Source of the DNA: Chitinophagaceae bacterium UBA2467
Lineage (GTDB): Bacteria > Bacteroidota > Bacteroidia > Chitinophagales > Chitinophagaceae
Direction of reading: 5' to 3'
DNA length: 8,439 bases
Assembly: GCA_002342205.1 (NCBI GenBank)
Contig: DDPN01000053.1
Span: forward strand, 1,314-9,752
Shown here: positions 1 through 6,753 of the stretch, piece after piece
Position numbering within the stretch: the first letter of the stretch is position 1
Layout: each line of letters opens with the position of its first letter
The notes under the pieces: generated by a model
What the model was told of the DNA's origin: nothing
The model's database searches: none
The model's input: only the letters and a program-made list of their open reading frames with translations
Made by a program: the position numbers and the translations under genes

Positions 1-323
1 GCCCAATCTTCATCATTGCCAACCGAAAGATAATCTGGGGCCACATAATAGGTGATCTTATAGATGCTTCCGGATACAGAGTCTTTCCAAGTGGATTTGA
101 TGGCAACAAATCGGCGTAAAAATCTTGGCACACTCCCTTGCAATACCAACTCTCGAGTTAATGAATCACGCTGTCTCCAGTTATAAGTAGATGCTTCCTG
201 ATAATAAACACTCCCCTCTTTTTGGTTACGGACAGACCAATTCATTTTTTTGGCCCCTGTACAACCAGATAAAATGAGGTACAGCGTCAAGCATAAAAAA
301 AAGAAGGATAAACGATAACTCAT
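1..323 (-). CDS. Lipoprotein of unknown function, 3' end beyond left edge
   Basis: This gene reads leftward from an ATG at 323-321 and stays open to the window edge, giving 107 visible residues. The N-terminus is a lipoprotein signal peptide: MSYR, a hydrophobic stretch of Phe and Leu at residues 5-18, then the lipobox L-S-G-C with the lipidated Cys at residue 21. The mature part begins TGAKKMNW and continues as a polar, probably beta-rich segment; visible pieces are VYYQEASTYNW near residue 40 and ITYYVAPDYLSVGNDEDW at the edge. The last piece recalls a family of uncharacterised exported Bacteroidota proteins with a V-x-P-D-Y-L-x-x-G-x-D-x-D-x signature, but this rests on memory and half the protein is missing. 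The start is firm because the signal peptide begins there. It lies 9 bases after the stop of the membrane-protein gene at 333-1103, which suggests co-transcription. The lipoprotein call is strong; function is unknown. Confidence 0.82.
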   Translation of the reverse strand, partial: MSYRLSFFFLCLTLYLILSGCTGAKKMNWSVRNQKEGSVYYQEASTYNWRQRDSLTRELVLQGSVPRFLRRFVAIKSTWKDSVSGSIYKITYYVAPDYLSVGNDEDW

Positions 324-332
324 TCAAAATAA

Positions 333-1103
333 TTACTCTTGCAACAGCTTAATCAATTTTTTATTTTGCTCCTCAATGGTCATCAATAAATGCATATACA
401 CACAGAAGCGCAAATAAAAAGACTCCGTTTTTAAGAGTGTATGCGGATCAGATAAAATTTCTTTTGCAACCGGCATCCCCAATACAAATGCTTTATTTGC
501 ATTAATTGTCCGATACTTGTCAGAAAGCTGAACCGGCCCACCAATTATACTGTCTAATTTCCTGTTACTTGAGGGTTGATTGATTGGAAAATGTTCATTA
601 TAAAACTTACGCCCATCATCATCGTATAAGCTATTATTATCTATTAGCTTTTTAAAGAGTACCTCATAATAATAGGAAAGCTCTTGACGCAATTGTTTGT
701 TATCGATATAACTCAACATTCCAGAAGATTGCATATTCTTAAACGTAGTGTTATTCATAAAAAGTGTTACGTAGGAAGGTAGTCTATCAATCCCAATTAC
801 CCCCTCCTGCACAGCAGGCATCGTGAGCTTTCCGTCTTGATATTTATAGAGAAGTTCTAATAACGTTATAATTCCTTTTCGCTCCTCCACATTACCAGCC
901 TGCAATTCCTTAATTCGGGTAGAGTCTTGACGCAGATCTTGTAAAAGGGCAACATAATTTTCTTCCATCCGGTGCTCAATGATTTTATGCTCCCGATAGT
1001 TTTCAGCAAAAAAACCTAAGGTAACGGCCGTGAATAACATGATGAATTCGGTTAAGTATTCTTTCCAATTTTTAGGCAAATGGTGTTTATGATGCACTTC
1101 CAT
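333..1103 (-). CDS. Single-pass membrane protein with MEVHHKHH N-terminus, unknown function
   Basis: This 256-residue protein begins MEVHHKHHLPKNW, followed by one predicted transmembrane helix at about residues 17-33 (LTEFIMLFTAVTLGFFA) and a charged helix (ENYREH onward). The basic, His-rich side suggests N-in topology with about 220 residues in the periplasm. Around residues 122-146 is K-N-M-Q-S-S-G-M-L-S-Y-I-D-N-K-Q-L-R-Q followed by YYY. This resembles the L-K-S-G-x-L-x-x-I-x-N-x-x-L motif I recall from anchored Bacteroidota proteins such as DUF6090; that link is an inference. The frame stays open for 27 codons upstream to 1184, but I chose the ATG at 1103-1101 because the divergent paralogue starts with the same MEVHHKHH at its own ATG. 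The two proteins share 32 of their first 39 residues and little after that. A lipoprotein gene follows 9 bases downstream. No catalytic motif is visible. Confidence 0.85.
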   Translation of the reverse strand: MEVHHKHHLPKNWKEYLTEFIMLFTAVTLGFFAENYREHKIIEHRMEENYVALLQDLRQDSTRIKELQAGNVEERKGIITLLELLYKYQDGKLTMPAVQEGVIGIDRLPSYVTLFMNNTTFKNMQSSGMLSYIDNKQLRQELSYYYEVLFKKLIDNNSLYDDDGRKFYNEHFPINQPSSNRKLDSIIGGPVQLSDKYRTINANKAFVLGMPVAKEILSDPHTLLKTESFYLRFCVYMHLLMTIEEQNKKLIKLLQE

Positions 1104-1160
1104 CTTGGTTAATTTAATAATTGTGTAATTTCCCTTTCGTAAATATAAGCACCCAAGTTT
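1104..1160. promoter_or_regulatory. Divergent promoter region between the MEVHH paralogues
   Basis: These 57 AT-rich bases separate two start codons pointing in opposite directions, so promoters for both genes must lie here or run into the coding ends. On the minus strand, TATATTTA (plus positions 1142-1149) matches seven of eight positions of the Bacteroidota -7 element TAnnTTTG. The nearest TTTG upstream of it is about 27 bases away, wider than the usual spacing of roughly 17-23. On the plus strand only weaker matches such as TAATTTCC (1126-1133) are seen. No Shine-Dalgarno sequence precedes either ATG, which is normal in this phylum. The regional role is secure by geometry; the individual elements are weak. 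Confidence 0.35.
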
Positions 1161-1895
1161 ATGGAAGTACACCACAAACATCACATTCCCAAAAAATGGT
1201 CTGAGTATATCACAGAGTTTTTTATGCTATTTTCAGCGGTTACACTAGGTTTTTTCGCTGAGAATATGCGCGAGCATTATATTGAAAGACATCGGGAAAG
1301 TGAGTACATGGAGAGTCTTTTATCAGACTTAAAAAAAGACACCATTGAATACAATAATGCCACCCAATATATTGATCGTCAAATCAAAGGTATTGACACC
1401 ACGCTTCAAATTTTAGAAAAAAACTCTTGGACAAAAGAGGAAATCAAAAAGCTCTATCTTATAAACTTGGGCATTTTAGGAAATAGAGGGTCAGAAGTAA
1501 ATACCAGCACCTCTGCCCAGCTAAAAAATGCTGGAGGCTTACGACTAATAAAATCGAACGAGATTAATAATTTGCTTTCAGAGTATTGGACCAAAAATGA
1601 GTTTTTGGAAAAGTATGAAGACATTGTAGGTGATCTTAAATTAAAAGCAAGAGATCAGTCATACCGGATATATAACCAATTTAAATACAAAAATTTGGTA
1701 GAAGGTTCAGGAGAAAGAGGAGTTATGGAAGATGCGACACTGTTAACCAACGACAGAATAGTAATTATTGAATTTGCAAATAGACTCTCGCACATCAAAA
1801 ACTCTATGCAAAACGTACAAAGATGGATATTCACACAGCAAAAAGAAAATGCAACCAAACTGATTAGCGCAATAGAGAAAACCTATAGTAAATAA
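1161..1895 (+). CDS. Single-pass membrane protein with MEVHHKHH N-terminus, divergent paralogue
   Basis: This 244-residue protein begins MEVHHKHHIPKKW. One transmembrane helix spans about residues 17-33 (ITEFFMLFSAVTLGFFA), followed by ENMREHYIERHRESEYMESL, a strongly charged helix probably just outside the membrane. As in its partner at 333-1103, the remainder looks helical. It carries A-Q-L-K-N-A-G-G-L-R-L-I-K-S-N-E-I at residues 119-135 followed by LSEYW, the same motif found in the partner. Predicted topology is N-in, with a periplasmic domain of about 210 residues. Beyond residue 60 the two paralogues can be aligned only around that motif. The ATG at 1161 is the only start that keeps the shared N-terminus. 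The gene ends 8 bases before the stop of a possible tiny membrane ORF on the other strand. No enzyme motif is visible; a structural, sensory or accessory envelope role is possible but unproven. Confidence 0.87.
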   Translation: MEVHHKHHIPKKWSEYITEFFMLFSAVTLGFFAENMREHYIERHRESEYMESLLSDLKKDTIEYNNATQYIDRQIKGIDTTLQILEKNSWTKEEIKKLYLINLGILGNRGSEVNTSTSAQLKNAGGLRLIKSNEINNLLSEYWTKNEFLEKYEDIVGDLKLKARDQSYRIYNQFKYKNLVEGSGERGVMEDATLLTNDRIVIIEFANRLSHIKNSMQNVQRWIFTQQKENATKLISAIEKTYSK

Positions 1896-1903
1896 AGCAC
1901 ACC

Positions 1904-1981
1904 TTACTCTCTATCTCGGAAGTGTCTGCGAACCAAAATAAGTATCACGGCAAGTACCGCAAATAAAATAGGAAATGTCAT
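1904..1981 (-). CDS. Possible 25-residue membrane peptide
   Basis: A short frame runs from ATG at 1981-1979 to TAA at 1906-1904 and encodes 25 residues. M is followed by the unbroken hydrophobic stretch TFPILFAVLAVILILV and then a charged tail (R-R-H-F-R-D-R-E). This is the layout of a single-span membrane microprotein; the positive C-terminal tail favours C-in topology. No in-frame ATG lies further upstream. It sits in the otherwise empty gap between the plus-strand membrane-protein gene (stop at 1895) and the plus-strand M24 peptidase gene (start at 2044), on the opposite strand to both. TAAATTTA on its own strand (plus positions 2023-2030) resembles the Bacteroidota -7 element, but it is palindromic and could serve either direction. 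A chance ORF of this length is quite possible; only the composition and the position argue for it. Confidence 0.35.
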   Translation of the reverse strand: MTFPILFAVLAVILILVRRHFRDRE

Positions 1982-2043
1982 GATTGTAAGATTTGGTGAA
2001 TTATGTTGCCTATTAAAGATATTAAATTTACGTGCATAACACT
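1982..2043. promoter_or_regulatory. Probable promoter region of the M24 peptidase/propeller unit
   Basis: This AT-rich segment precedes the peptidase start codon and is the natural site for the promoter of the plus-strand unit. It contains TAAATTTA at 2023-2030, a seven-of-eight match to the Bacteroidota -7 element TAnnTTTG. TTTG at 1992-1995 is a possible -33 element, but the 27-base gap between them is too wide for a standard promoter. The -7 element would also lie within about 14 bases of the start codon, giving a very short leader. No operator repeat or riboswitch-like fold is apparent. Confidence 0.25.
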
Positions 2044-3369
2044 ATGAAAAAAATCATCCTACTGCTAGCTCTTTGCTGGTCAACTTACTGCCTAACTGCG
2101 CAACCTGTTTTAACAGAGCGCGAACAAAGTAAAATTGTTGATGAAATTTTAGAAGAAAGATTTCAGACTCTTTTACCTGTGCTAATGAAAAGATCAGGTA
2201 TTGACATGTGGCTACTAATTTCCAGAGAGTACAACGAAGATCCTGTATTAAAAACAATGCTCCCTTCCACATGGCTTTCAGCACGAAGAACAACAATGCT
2301 GGTCTTCTATTTAAACCCCGCCACACAAACCTTGGAGCGCTTTGCTATTGCAAGATATAATGTAGGCAACTCAATCAAAGCAGCATGGGATTTGCAAAAA
2401 TTCCCGGACCAATGGAATGCGCTTGCTGATCTAATTCAGAAAAAAAATCCATCAAAAATTGGAATCAATACCTCTTTGAATTTTGGACATGCAGATGGGC
2501 TGGATCACACACACTATGAACGCTTAGTAGATAAATTACCTGCATCGTTTAAAAACAAATTAGTTTCTGCCGAATCTCTGGCTGTGGGCTGGCTGGAGTC
2601 TCGAACCGAGCGCGAGCTAGAGATATATCAAAAACTGATTGGTCTAACACATGAGATTATTGCTGAAGGATTTTCATCACGAGTCATTACACCTGGTGTG
2701 ACTACAACTGATGATTTGGTATGGTGGTTTAGACAGCGCGTTACTTCTCTTGGATTAACAACTTGGTTTCATCCTTCTGTTTCCGTACAAAGAAGCGACA
2801 CTGTCAACTTTGAGCACCTGAGAAGTTTTTCCAATCGACCCGAAAATGAAGTAATACTACCTGGCGACTTACTACATGTAGATTTTGGAATCACCTACTT
2901 ACGTTTGAACACAGATGTCCAACAACATGCTTATGTTCTACGTAGAGATGAAACAGATGCACCTGCTTATTTGCAAAAGGCATTTGCGACTAGTAACCGA
3001 TTGCAGGATATCTTAACTTCTCAGTTTAAAACAGGACGAACTGGAAATGAAATTTTAAAAGCCGCTCGTGAGCAAGCAATAAAAGAAGGAATCAAGCCAA
3101 GTATTTACTCCCACCCGCTTGGCTTACATGGCCATGCAGCCGGCCCCACTATCGGTTTGTGGGATCAACAAGAGGGTGTTGCAGGAAGCGGCGATTATCC
3201 TGTTTATCCATCCACCGCCTATTCCATTGAGCTAAATAGTGCTACCTATATCCCCGAATGGGGTAAAGAAATCAGAATTATGTTAGAAGAGGACGGGTAT
3301 TTTAATGGGAAATCCTTTCTTTTTTTAGCTGGAAGACAAGAAAAATTGCGTCTGATAAAATATTTCTAA
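2044..3369 (+). CDS. Exported M24 (Xaa-Pro aminopeptidase-like) metallopeptidase
   Basis: This 441-residue protein is an M24-family, pita-bread-fold metallopeptidase, most like Xaa-Pro aminopeptidases. MKKIILLLALCWSTYCLTA is a Sec signal peptide, probably cut before Gln20, so it should act in the periplasm or outside. Residues of about 30-185 form a creatinase/prolidase-type N-terminal domain (MWLLISREYNEDPVL, STWLSARRTTML) and about 195-430 the catalytic domain. All five metal ligands are present: Asp280 (in VDFGI), Asp291 (NTDVQ), His357 (SHPLGLHGH), Glu396 (SIELN) and Glu415 or Glu416 (RIMLEED). His364 matches the second active-site His of the PepP motif SHWLGLDVHD. An intact dinuclear centre implies an active enzyme; the substrate is inferred to be peptides with proline at position two. 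ATG 2044 is preferred over the in-frame GTG at 2032 because the signal peptide starts there. The propeller gene follows 39 bases downstream, probably in the same operon. Confidence 0.93.
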   Translation: MKKIILLLALCWSTYCLTAQPVLTEREQSKIVDEILEERFQTLLPVLMKRSGIDMWLLISREYNEDPVLKTMLPSTWLSARRTTMLVFYLNPATQTLERFAIARYNVGNSIKAAWDLQKFPDQWNALADLIQKKNPSKIGINTSLNFGHADGLDHTHYERLVDKLPASFKNKLVSAESLAVGWLESRTERELEIYQKLIGLTHEIIAEGFSSRVITPGVTTTDDLVWWFRQRVTSLGLTTWFHPSVSVQRSDTVNFEHLRSFSNRPENEVILPGDLLHVDFGITYLRLNTDVQQHAYVLRRDETDAPAYLQKAFATSNRLQDILTSQFKTGRTGNEILKAAREQAIKEGIKPSIYSHPLGLHGHAAGPTIGLWDQQEGVAGSGDYPVYPSTAYSIELNSATYIPEWGKEIRIMLEEDGYFNGKSFLFLAGRQEKLRLIKYF

Positions 3370-3408
3370 GCCAACTTTACTACATTTCATTCCCCAAAAA
3401 TTAAAAAA

Positions 3409-6400
3409 GTGAAAAACTACTTCTTATTGCTCACGGGTCTAATAATGACCTGCGCAGTTTCTGCTCAAAAAGTAAACTGGGAACAATTCAAAAATTGGAA
3501 GCCTCGCAACATTGGACCTGCAGGTATGAGTGGTCGTATCACGGCCATTGATGCAGTAGTTGCTAATCCCACAACCGTCTATGTGGGAGCCGCTTCTGGA
3601 GGCGTATGGAAAACAGAGAATGGCGGTCAAACATGGAACCCCATATTTGATGAGCAGCCCATTCAGAATATTGGCTCAATAGCTATACAACAAAGCAATC
3701 CCAACGTAGTTTGGGTGGGAACTGGCGAAGGCAACCCACGCAATTCACTCAACTTAGGTGCGGGCCTATACAAAACATTGGACGCCGGAAAGAATTGGAA
3801 AAAAATGGGGCTTGATAAAACAATCTGTATACATCGGGTTGTGATTGACCCAACCAATCCTAATACAGTTTATGTAGCCGCAATTGGAAATCCATATGCA
3901 GAGCATCCTGAAAGAGGCGTTTTCAAAACAACAGATGGAGGAGAAACCTGGTCAAAGATTTTATATGTCAACGACACTACCGGTTGCGCTGATTTAGTGA
4001 TGGATCCCTCCAATCCCAATAAGCTAATTGCTTCGATGTGGCAGTTTCGCAGAAAGCCTTGGGAATTGAAAAGTGGTGGAGCAGGAAGTGGACTATACAT
4101 GACAGTAGACGGTGGAAAAACCTGGAAAAAAATGGGCAAGGAAGAAGGAATGCCAGAAGGACCCCTTGGAAGAATTGGTATTGCTTTTGCAAGAAGCATG
4201 CCCAGCAGAGTGTATGCTAAAGTAGAAGCTACAAAAAATGGACTCTACAAAAGTGATGATGGTGGTTTTAACTGGCAACTCGTAAATAGTAACGCAGCTG
4301 ATGTAACAGACAGACCATTTTATTATCAAGAGATTTATGTGGACCCCAAAAATGAAAATCGCATTTACGATGTTCACTCCACCATCACGTTAAGTGAAGA
4401 TGGAGGCAAATCATTTAACACGCTTATTCCTTACTCTGGCATTCATCCAGATCACCATGCTTGGTGGATTCATCCAGAAAATCCAAACTTGATCATCGAA
4501 GGAAATGATGGAGGTATCGGCATCTCAAGAGATCGAGGTAAGAGCTGGAATTTTGACGAAAAAATTCCTGTTGGTCAATTCTATCATATTAATGTAGATA
4601 ACGAAACCCCTTACAACGTAATGGGAGGAATGCAGGACAACGGAAGCTGGCATGGCCCTGCCTATGTTTGGATCAATGGAGGTATTCGTAATTATTATTG
4701 GCACAATGTGGGTGGAGGCGATGGTTTTGATGTGATGCCAGACGCAGAAGATGCTACTTGGGTTTACAGCGAAAGCCAGGGTGGATCTTTTGGAAGAAGA
4801 AACTGGAAAACAGGAGAATCTTGGTTTATTAAACCTAATCCGGCAAATCCAAATCAACTATTGCGATTCAATTGGAATACTCCAATGGCGCAGGATCCAT
4901 TTGATCCCAAAACAATTTATTTAGGTAGTCAGTTTGTTCATAAAAGCACAGATAAAGGAGCAAGTTGGCAATCTATTTCAGCCGACCTCACCACCAATGA
5001 CTCAACAAAAATCAAAGCTTTTCAAAATACTGGTGGCCTCACCCTAGATATAACCGGAGCAGAAACATATTGTAGCTTATTAACTATTGCACCATCTACA
5101 AAAGAAAAAGGAGTGATTTGGACAGGATCAGATGATGGCCAAGTTCAATTAACTAGAGATGGTGGACAAACCTGGACCAATTTTGCTGGTAAAATTCCAG
5201 GATTACCTGCGGGATGTTGGATTCCGCAGATCACGGCTTCACGCTACAATGCAGGAGAAGCCTTTGTGGTTGCGAATGATTATCGCAGAGGCGATCTTAA
5301 GCCCTATATTTTCCGAACAACAGATTTTGGTAAAACGTGGACGAGATTAGTTGATGAAAACAAAGTGAATGGTTATGCACTTTGCATGATTCAAGATCCG
5401 GTTGAACCTAATTTGATTTTTGTAGGTACAGAACATGGCCTATGGATCAGCGTTGATAATGGTGTCAATTTTTCTCAATGGAAAAACGGCTACCCTTCTG
5501 TATCAACTTACGACTTAGCCATCCAAGAGAGAGAAGCAGATCTTGCTATCGCTACTTTTGGAAGAGCCCTTTGGATATTAGATGATATTCGTCCATTACG
5601 TCAATTAGCAGCTAGCACGACAAAAACACCTTCTAAAAATATCACGGTATTCCAAGCACCAGAAGCCATCCAAGCACAATACAAACCAGCAGATGGTTAT
5701 GAGTGGAGTGTAATGGGTATTTGGGATGCTGATAACAGACCACGCGGTGCGGCTGTTTCTTTTTACATCAACAAACCAAAACGTGCAGACTCTACCACTA
5801 CCAAAATCAATTCAACAGCTACAGACAACGTAGCATCAACTACTCCTACTACAGGAGGTGGACAAGGAATGGGTGGAGGACGCGGTCAAGGCGGAGGTCG
5901 CATGGGTGGTGGCGGACGTGGAGTTGGAGGTAATAGAGGAGACTCCGTGTCAGTAAGAATTTACAATAGCGAAAACGGATTGATTCGCTCACTTAGATGG
6001 ACAGCTGATACAGGATTTAATCGTGTATACTGGGGAATGGAAGAGAAAGGATATCGCCAACCAGGTTCACCCAAACCACAAGCTGGTTCTCCAGAGCCAG
6101 GTGGATTTCAAGTATTACCCGGCACTTACAAAGTTGTACTAAGTTATGCTGGACAAACTGATTCCACTTCCATCACTGTGAAAGATGATCCTCGTTTAGG
6201 TAATCGCAACGAAATAAAACTAGCACAACGTAATGCGATGGATCGCTTACGCAAAGCAGGTGACAAACTTACACTGGCCATGGATCGAATGAACGAAGCA
6301 GAGGAAGTGTGCAATAAAATGATTAATCAAGTAAAAGGACTGGAAGGAAAACCAACAGATTCCTTACGAAAAACAAGTAATGCACTTTTAGAAGACATTA

Positions 6401-6690
6401 AGAAATTCCGTGAGGCTATCAGTGGTAAAACCTCTGACAAACAAGGCATCACCAGAAGTCCATTTGAAGTAACAGTATTATCTCAATTGCAAACAGCGCA
6501 ACAAACAATCAATGCTAAAATGGTTGCTCCAGGCGCACAAGAAGAGCAACTGATTGTAAATGCAGAAAATGCAATCAAATCAATTGTTACTTCAATCAAT
6601 GAATTCTTTGCTGGTAAGTGGGAAGCCTATAAAAAACAAGTAGAAGAGACAAAACTGAATCTCTTTAAAGAATATAAGCCCATCGAATAA
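3409..6690 (+). CDS. Exported Asp-box (BNR/VPS10-like) beta-propeller protein with helical C-terminus
   Basis: This 1093-residue protein starts at GTG 3409; the first in-frame ATG would destroy the signal peptide MKNYFLLLTGLIMTCAVSA, probably cut before Gln20. Residues of about 25-725 hold eleven Asp-box repeats (S/T-x-D-x-G-x-T-W type) whose aromatic residues are at about 76, 130, 181, 239, 289, 336, 380, 520, 589, 644 and 688, consistent with one or two beta-propellers of the sortilin/VPS10 or BNR kind. The opening NWKPRNIGPAGMSGRITAID and the closing WILDDIRPL are typical of this long family. Residues of about 775-925 look like a beta-sandwich, interrupted by a Gly-rich tract at 816-844. 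Residues 935-1093 are helical. Databases often call relatives glycosyl hydrolases, but the sialidase catalytic set (RIP motif with Arg triad and Tyr) was not recognised, so binding or scaffolding is more likely. It follows the M24 gene by 39 bases and ends at a strong terminator. No T9SS sorting tail is visible. Confidence 0.9.
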   Translation: MKNYFLLLTGLIMTCAVSAQKVNWEQFKNWKPRNIGPAGMSGRITAIDAVVANPTTVYVGAASGGVWKTENGGQTWNPIFDEQPIQNIGSIAIQQSNPNVVWVGTGEGNPRNSLNLGAGLYKTLDAGKNWKKMGLDKTICIHRVVIDPTNPNTVYVAAIGNPYAEHPERGVFKTTDGGETWSKILYVNDTTGCADLVMDPSNPNKLIASMWQFRRKPWELKSGGAGSGLYMTVDGGKTWKKMGKEEGMPEGPLGRIGIAFARSMPSRVYAKVEATKNGLYKSDDGGFNWQLVNSNAADVTDRPFYYQEIYVDPKNENRIYDVHSTITLSEDGGKSFNTLIPYSGIHPDHHAWWIHPENPNLIIEGNDGGIGISRDRGKSWNFDEKIPVGQFYHINVDNETPYNVMGGMQDNGSWHGPAYVWINGGIRNYYWHNVGGGDGFDVMPDAEDATWVYSESQGGSFGRRNWKTGESWFIKPNPANPNQLLRFNWNTPMAQDPFDPKTIYLGSQFVHKSTDKGASWQSISADLTTNDSTKIKAFQNTGGLTLDITGAETYCSLLTIAPSTKEKGVIWTGSDDGQVQLTRDGGQTWTNFAGKIPGLPAGCWIPQITASRYNAGEAFVVANDYRRGDLKPYIFRTTDFGKTWTRLVDENKVNGYALCMIQDPVEPNLIFVGTEHGLWISVDNGVNFSQWKNGYPSVSTYDLAIQEREADLAIATFGRALWILDDIRPLRQLAASTTKTPSKNITVFQAPEAIQAQYKPADGYEWSVMGIWDADNRPRGAAVSFYINKPKRADSTTTKINSTATDNVASTTPTTGGGQGMGGGRGQGGGRMGGGGRGVGGNRGDSVSVRIYNSENGLIRSLRWTADTGFNRVYWGMEEKGYRQPGSPKPQAGSPEPGGFQVLPGTYKVVLSYAGQTDSTSITVKDDPRLGNRNEIKLAQRNAMDRLRKAGDKLTLAMDRMNEAEEVCNKMINQVKGLEGKPTDSLRKTSNALLEDIKKFREAISGKTSDKQGITRSPFEVTVLSQLQTAQQTINAKMVAPGAQEEQLIVNAENAIKSIVTSINEFFAGKWEAYKKQVEETKLNLFKEYKPIE
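5866..5940 (+). repeat. Gly-rich low-complexity tract inside the propeller-protein gene
   Basis: The stretch encodes about 25 residues of GGGQGMGGGRGQ-type sequence (residues about 816-844 of the 1093-residue protein), written with mixed GGA, GGT and GGC codons, and it remains in frame. It is preceded by a Ser/Thr-rich linker (TTTKINSTATDNVASTTPTT). The tract sits between two strands of the C-terminal beta-sandwich, between SFYINKPK and VSVRIYNS. The related protein at the right edge has only a short turn there, so this is a disordered loop insertion. The repeat-like codon pattern makes it prone to slippage and length change. Confidence 0.8.
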
Positions 6691-6712
6691 CCCGGAAAAA
6701 GCCTTAACCTGC

Positions 6713-6753
6713 AGAGGGAGTTGTCTTATAAAGTAAAGACGGCTCCCTCTTTT
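6713..6753 (+). terminator. Rho-independent terminator between convergent genes
   Basis: AGAGGGAG (6713-6720) pairs with CTCCCTCT (6743-6750), and GTCTT (6723-6727) pairs with AAGAC (6736-6740). Two G-U pairs bridge them (TT 6721-6722 with GG 6741-6742), giving a stem of 15 pairs and an 8-base loop at 6728-6735. Four T residues (6750-6753, the first also in the stem) follow on the plus strand, so it fits as the terminator of the peptidase/propeller unit, starting 22 bases after that stop codon. On the minus strand the same hairpin forms but no T-run follows directly. The stop codon and last codons of the opposing gene (6726 onward) lie within the hairpin. Confidence 0.8.

Noticed and set aside
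1104..1184. A 27-codon N-terminal extension of the minus-strand membrane protein (start at 1184).
   Set aside because: It would cover the whole divergent intergenic region and part of the paralogue, and the paralogue begins exactly at MEVHHKHH; the ATG at 1103 is the matching start.
1944..1960. A small inverted repeat (CGG-CAAGTA-CCG) as terminator of the MEVHH gene ending at 1895.
   Set aside because: Only three stem pairs and no following T-run; too weak to call.
1982..2030. TTTG (1992-1995) plus TAAATTTA (2023-2030) as a complete Bacteroidota promoter.
   Set aside because: The 27-base spacing is outside the usual range and the -7 element lacks its final G; kept only as a weak regional call.
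2032..2043. GTG at 2032 as start of the M24 peptidase.
   Set aside because: It adds only four residues before MKKIILLLAL, and the ATG at 2044 gives a textbook signal peptide.
2054..2326. A 90-codon minus-strand frame inside the M24 gene.
   Set aside because: It is a shadow of the signal peptide and N-terminal domain coding sequence with no domain or start-site support.
3439..5350. Several open frames of 60-110 codons within the propeller gene, on both strands (for example 3870-4199 minus and 5159-5350 plus).
   Set aside because: They lie wholly inside a well-supported gene, have no recognisable domains, and their composition is what the Asp-box codons give when read out of frame.
3409..6690. 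Annotation of the 1093-residue protein as a sialidase or glycosyl hydrolase.
   Set aside because: Asp-boxes mark the fold only; no RIP motif or sialidase catalytic set was recognised, and the family-wide name is a common carry-over.
6400..6690. A type IX secretion C-terminal sorting domain on the propeller protein.
   Set aside because: The C-terminus is helical and charged (WEAYKKQVEETKLNLFKEY), without the beta-rich end and terminal K-x-x-K/R pattern of such domains.
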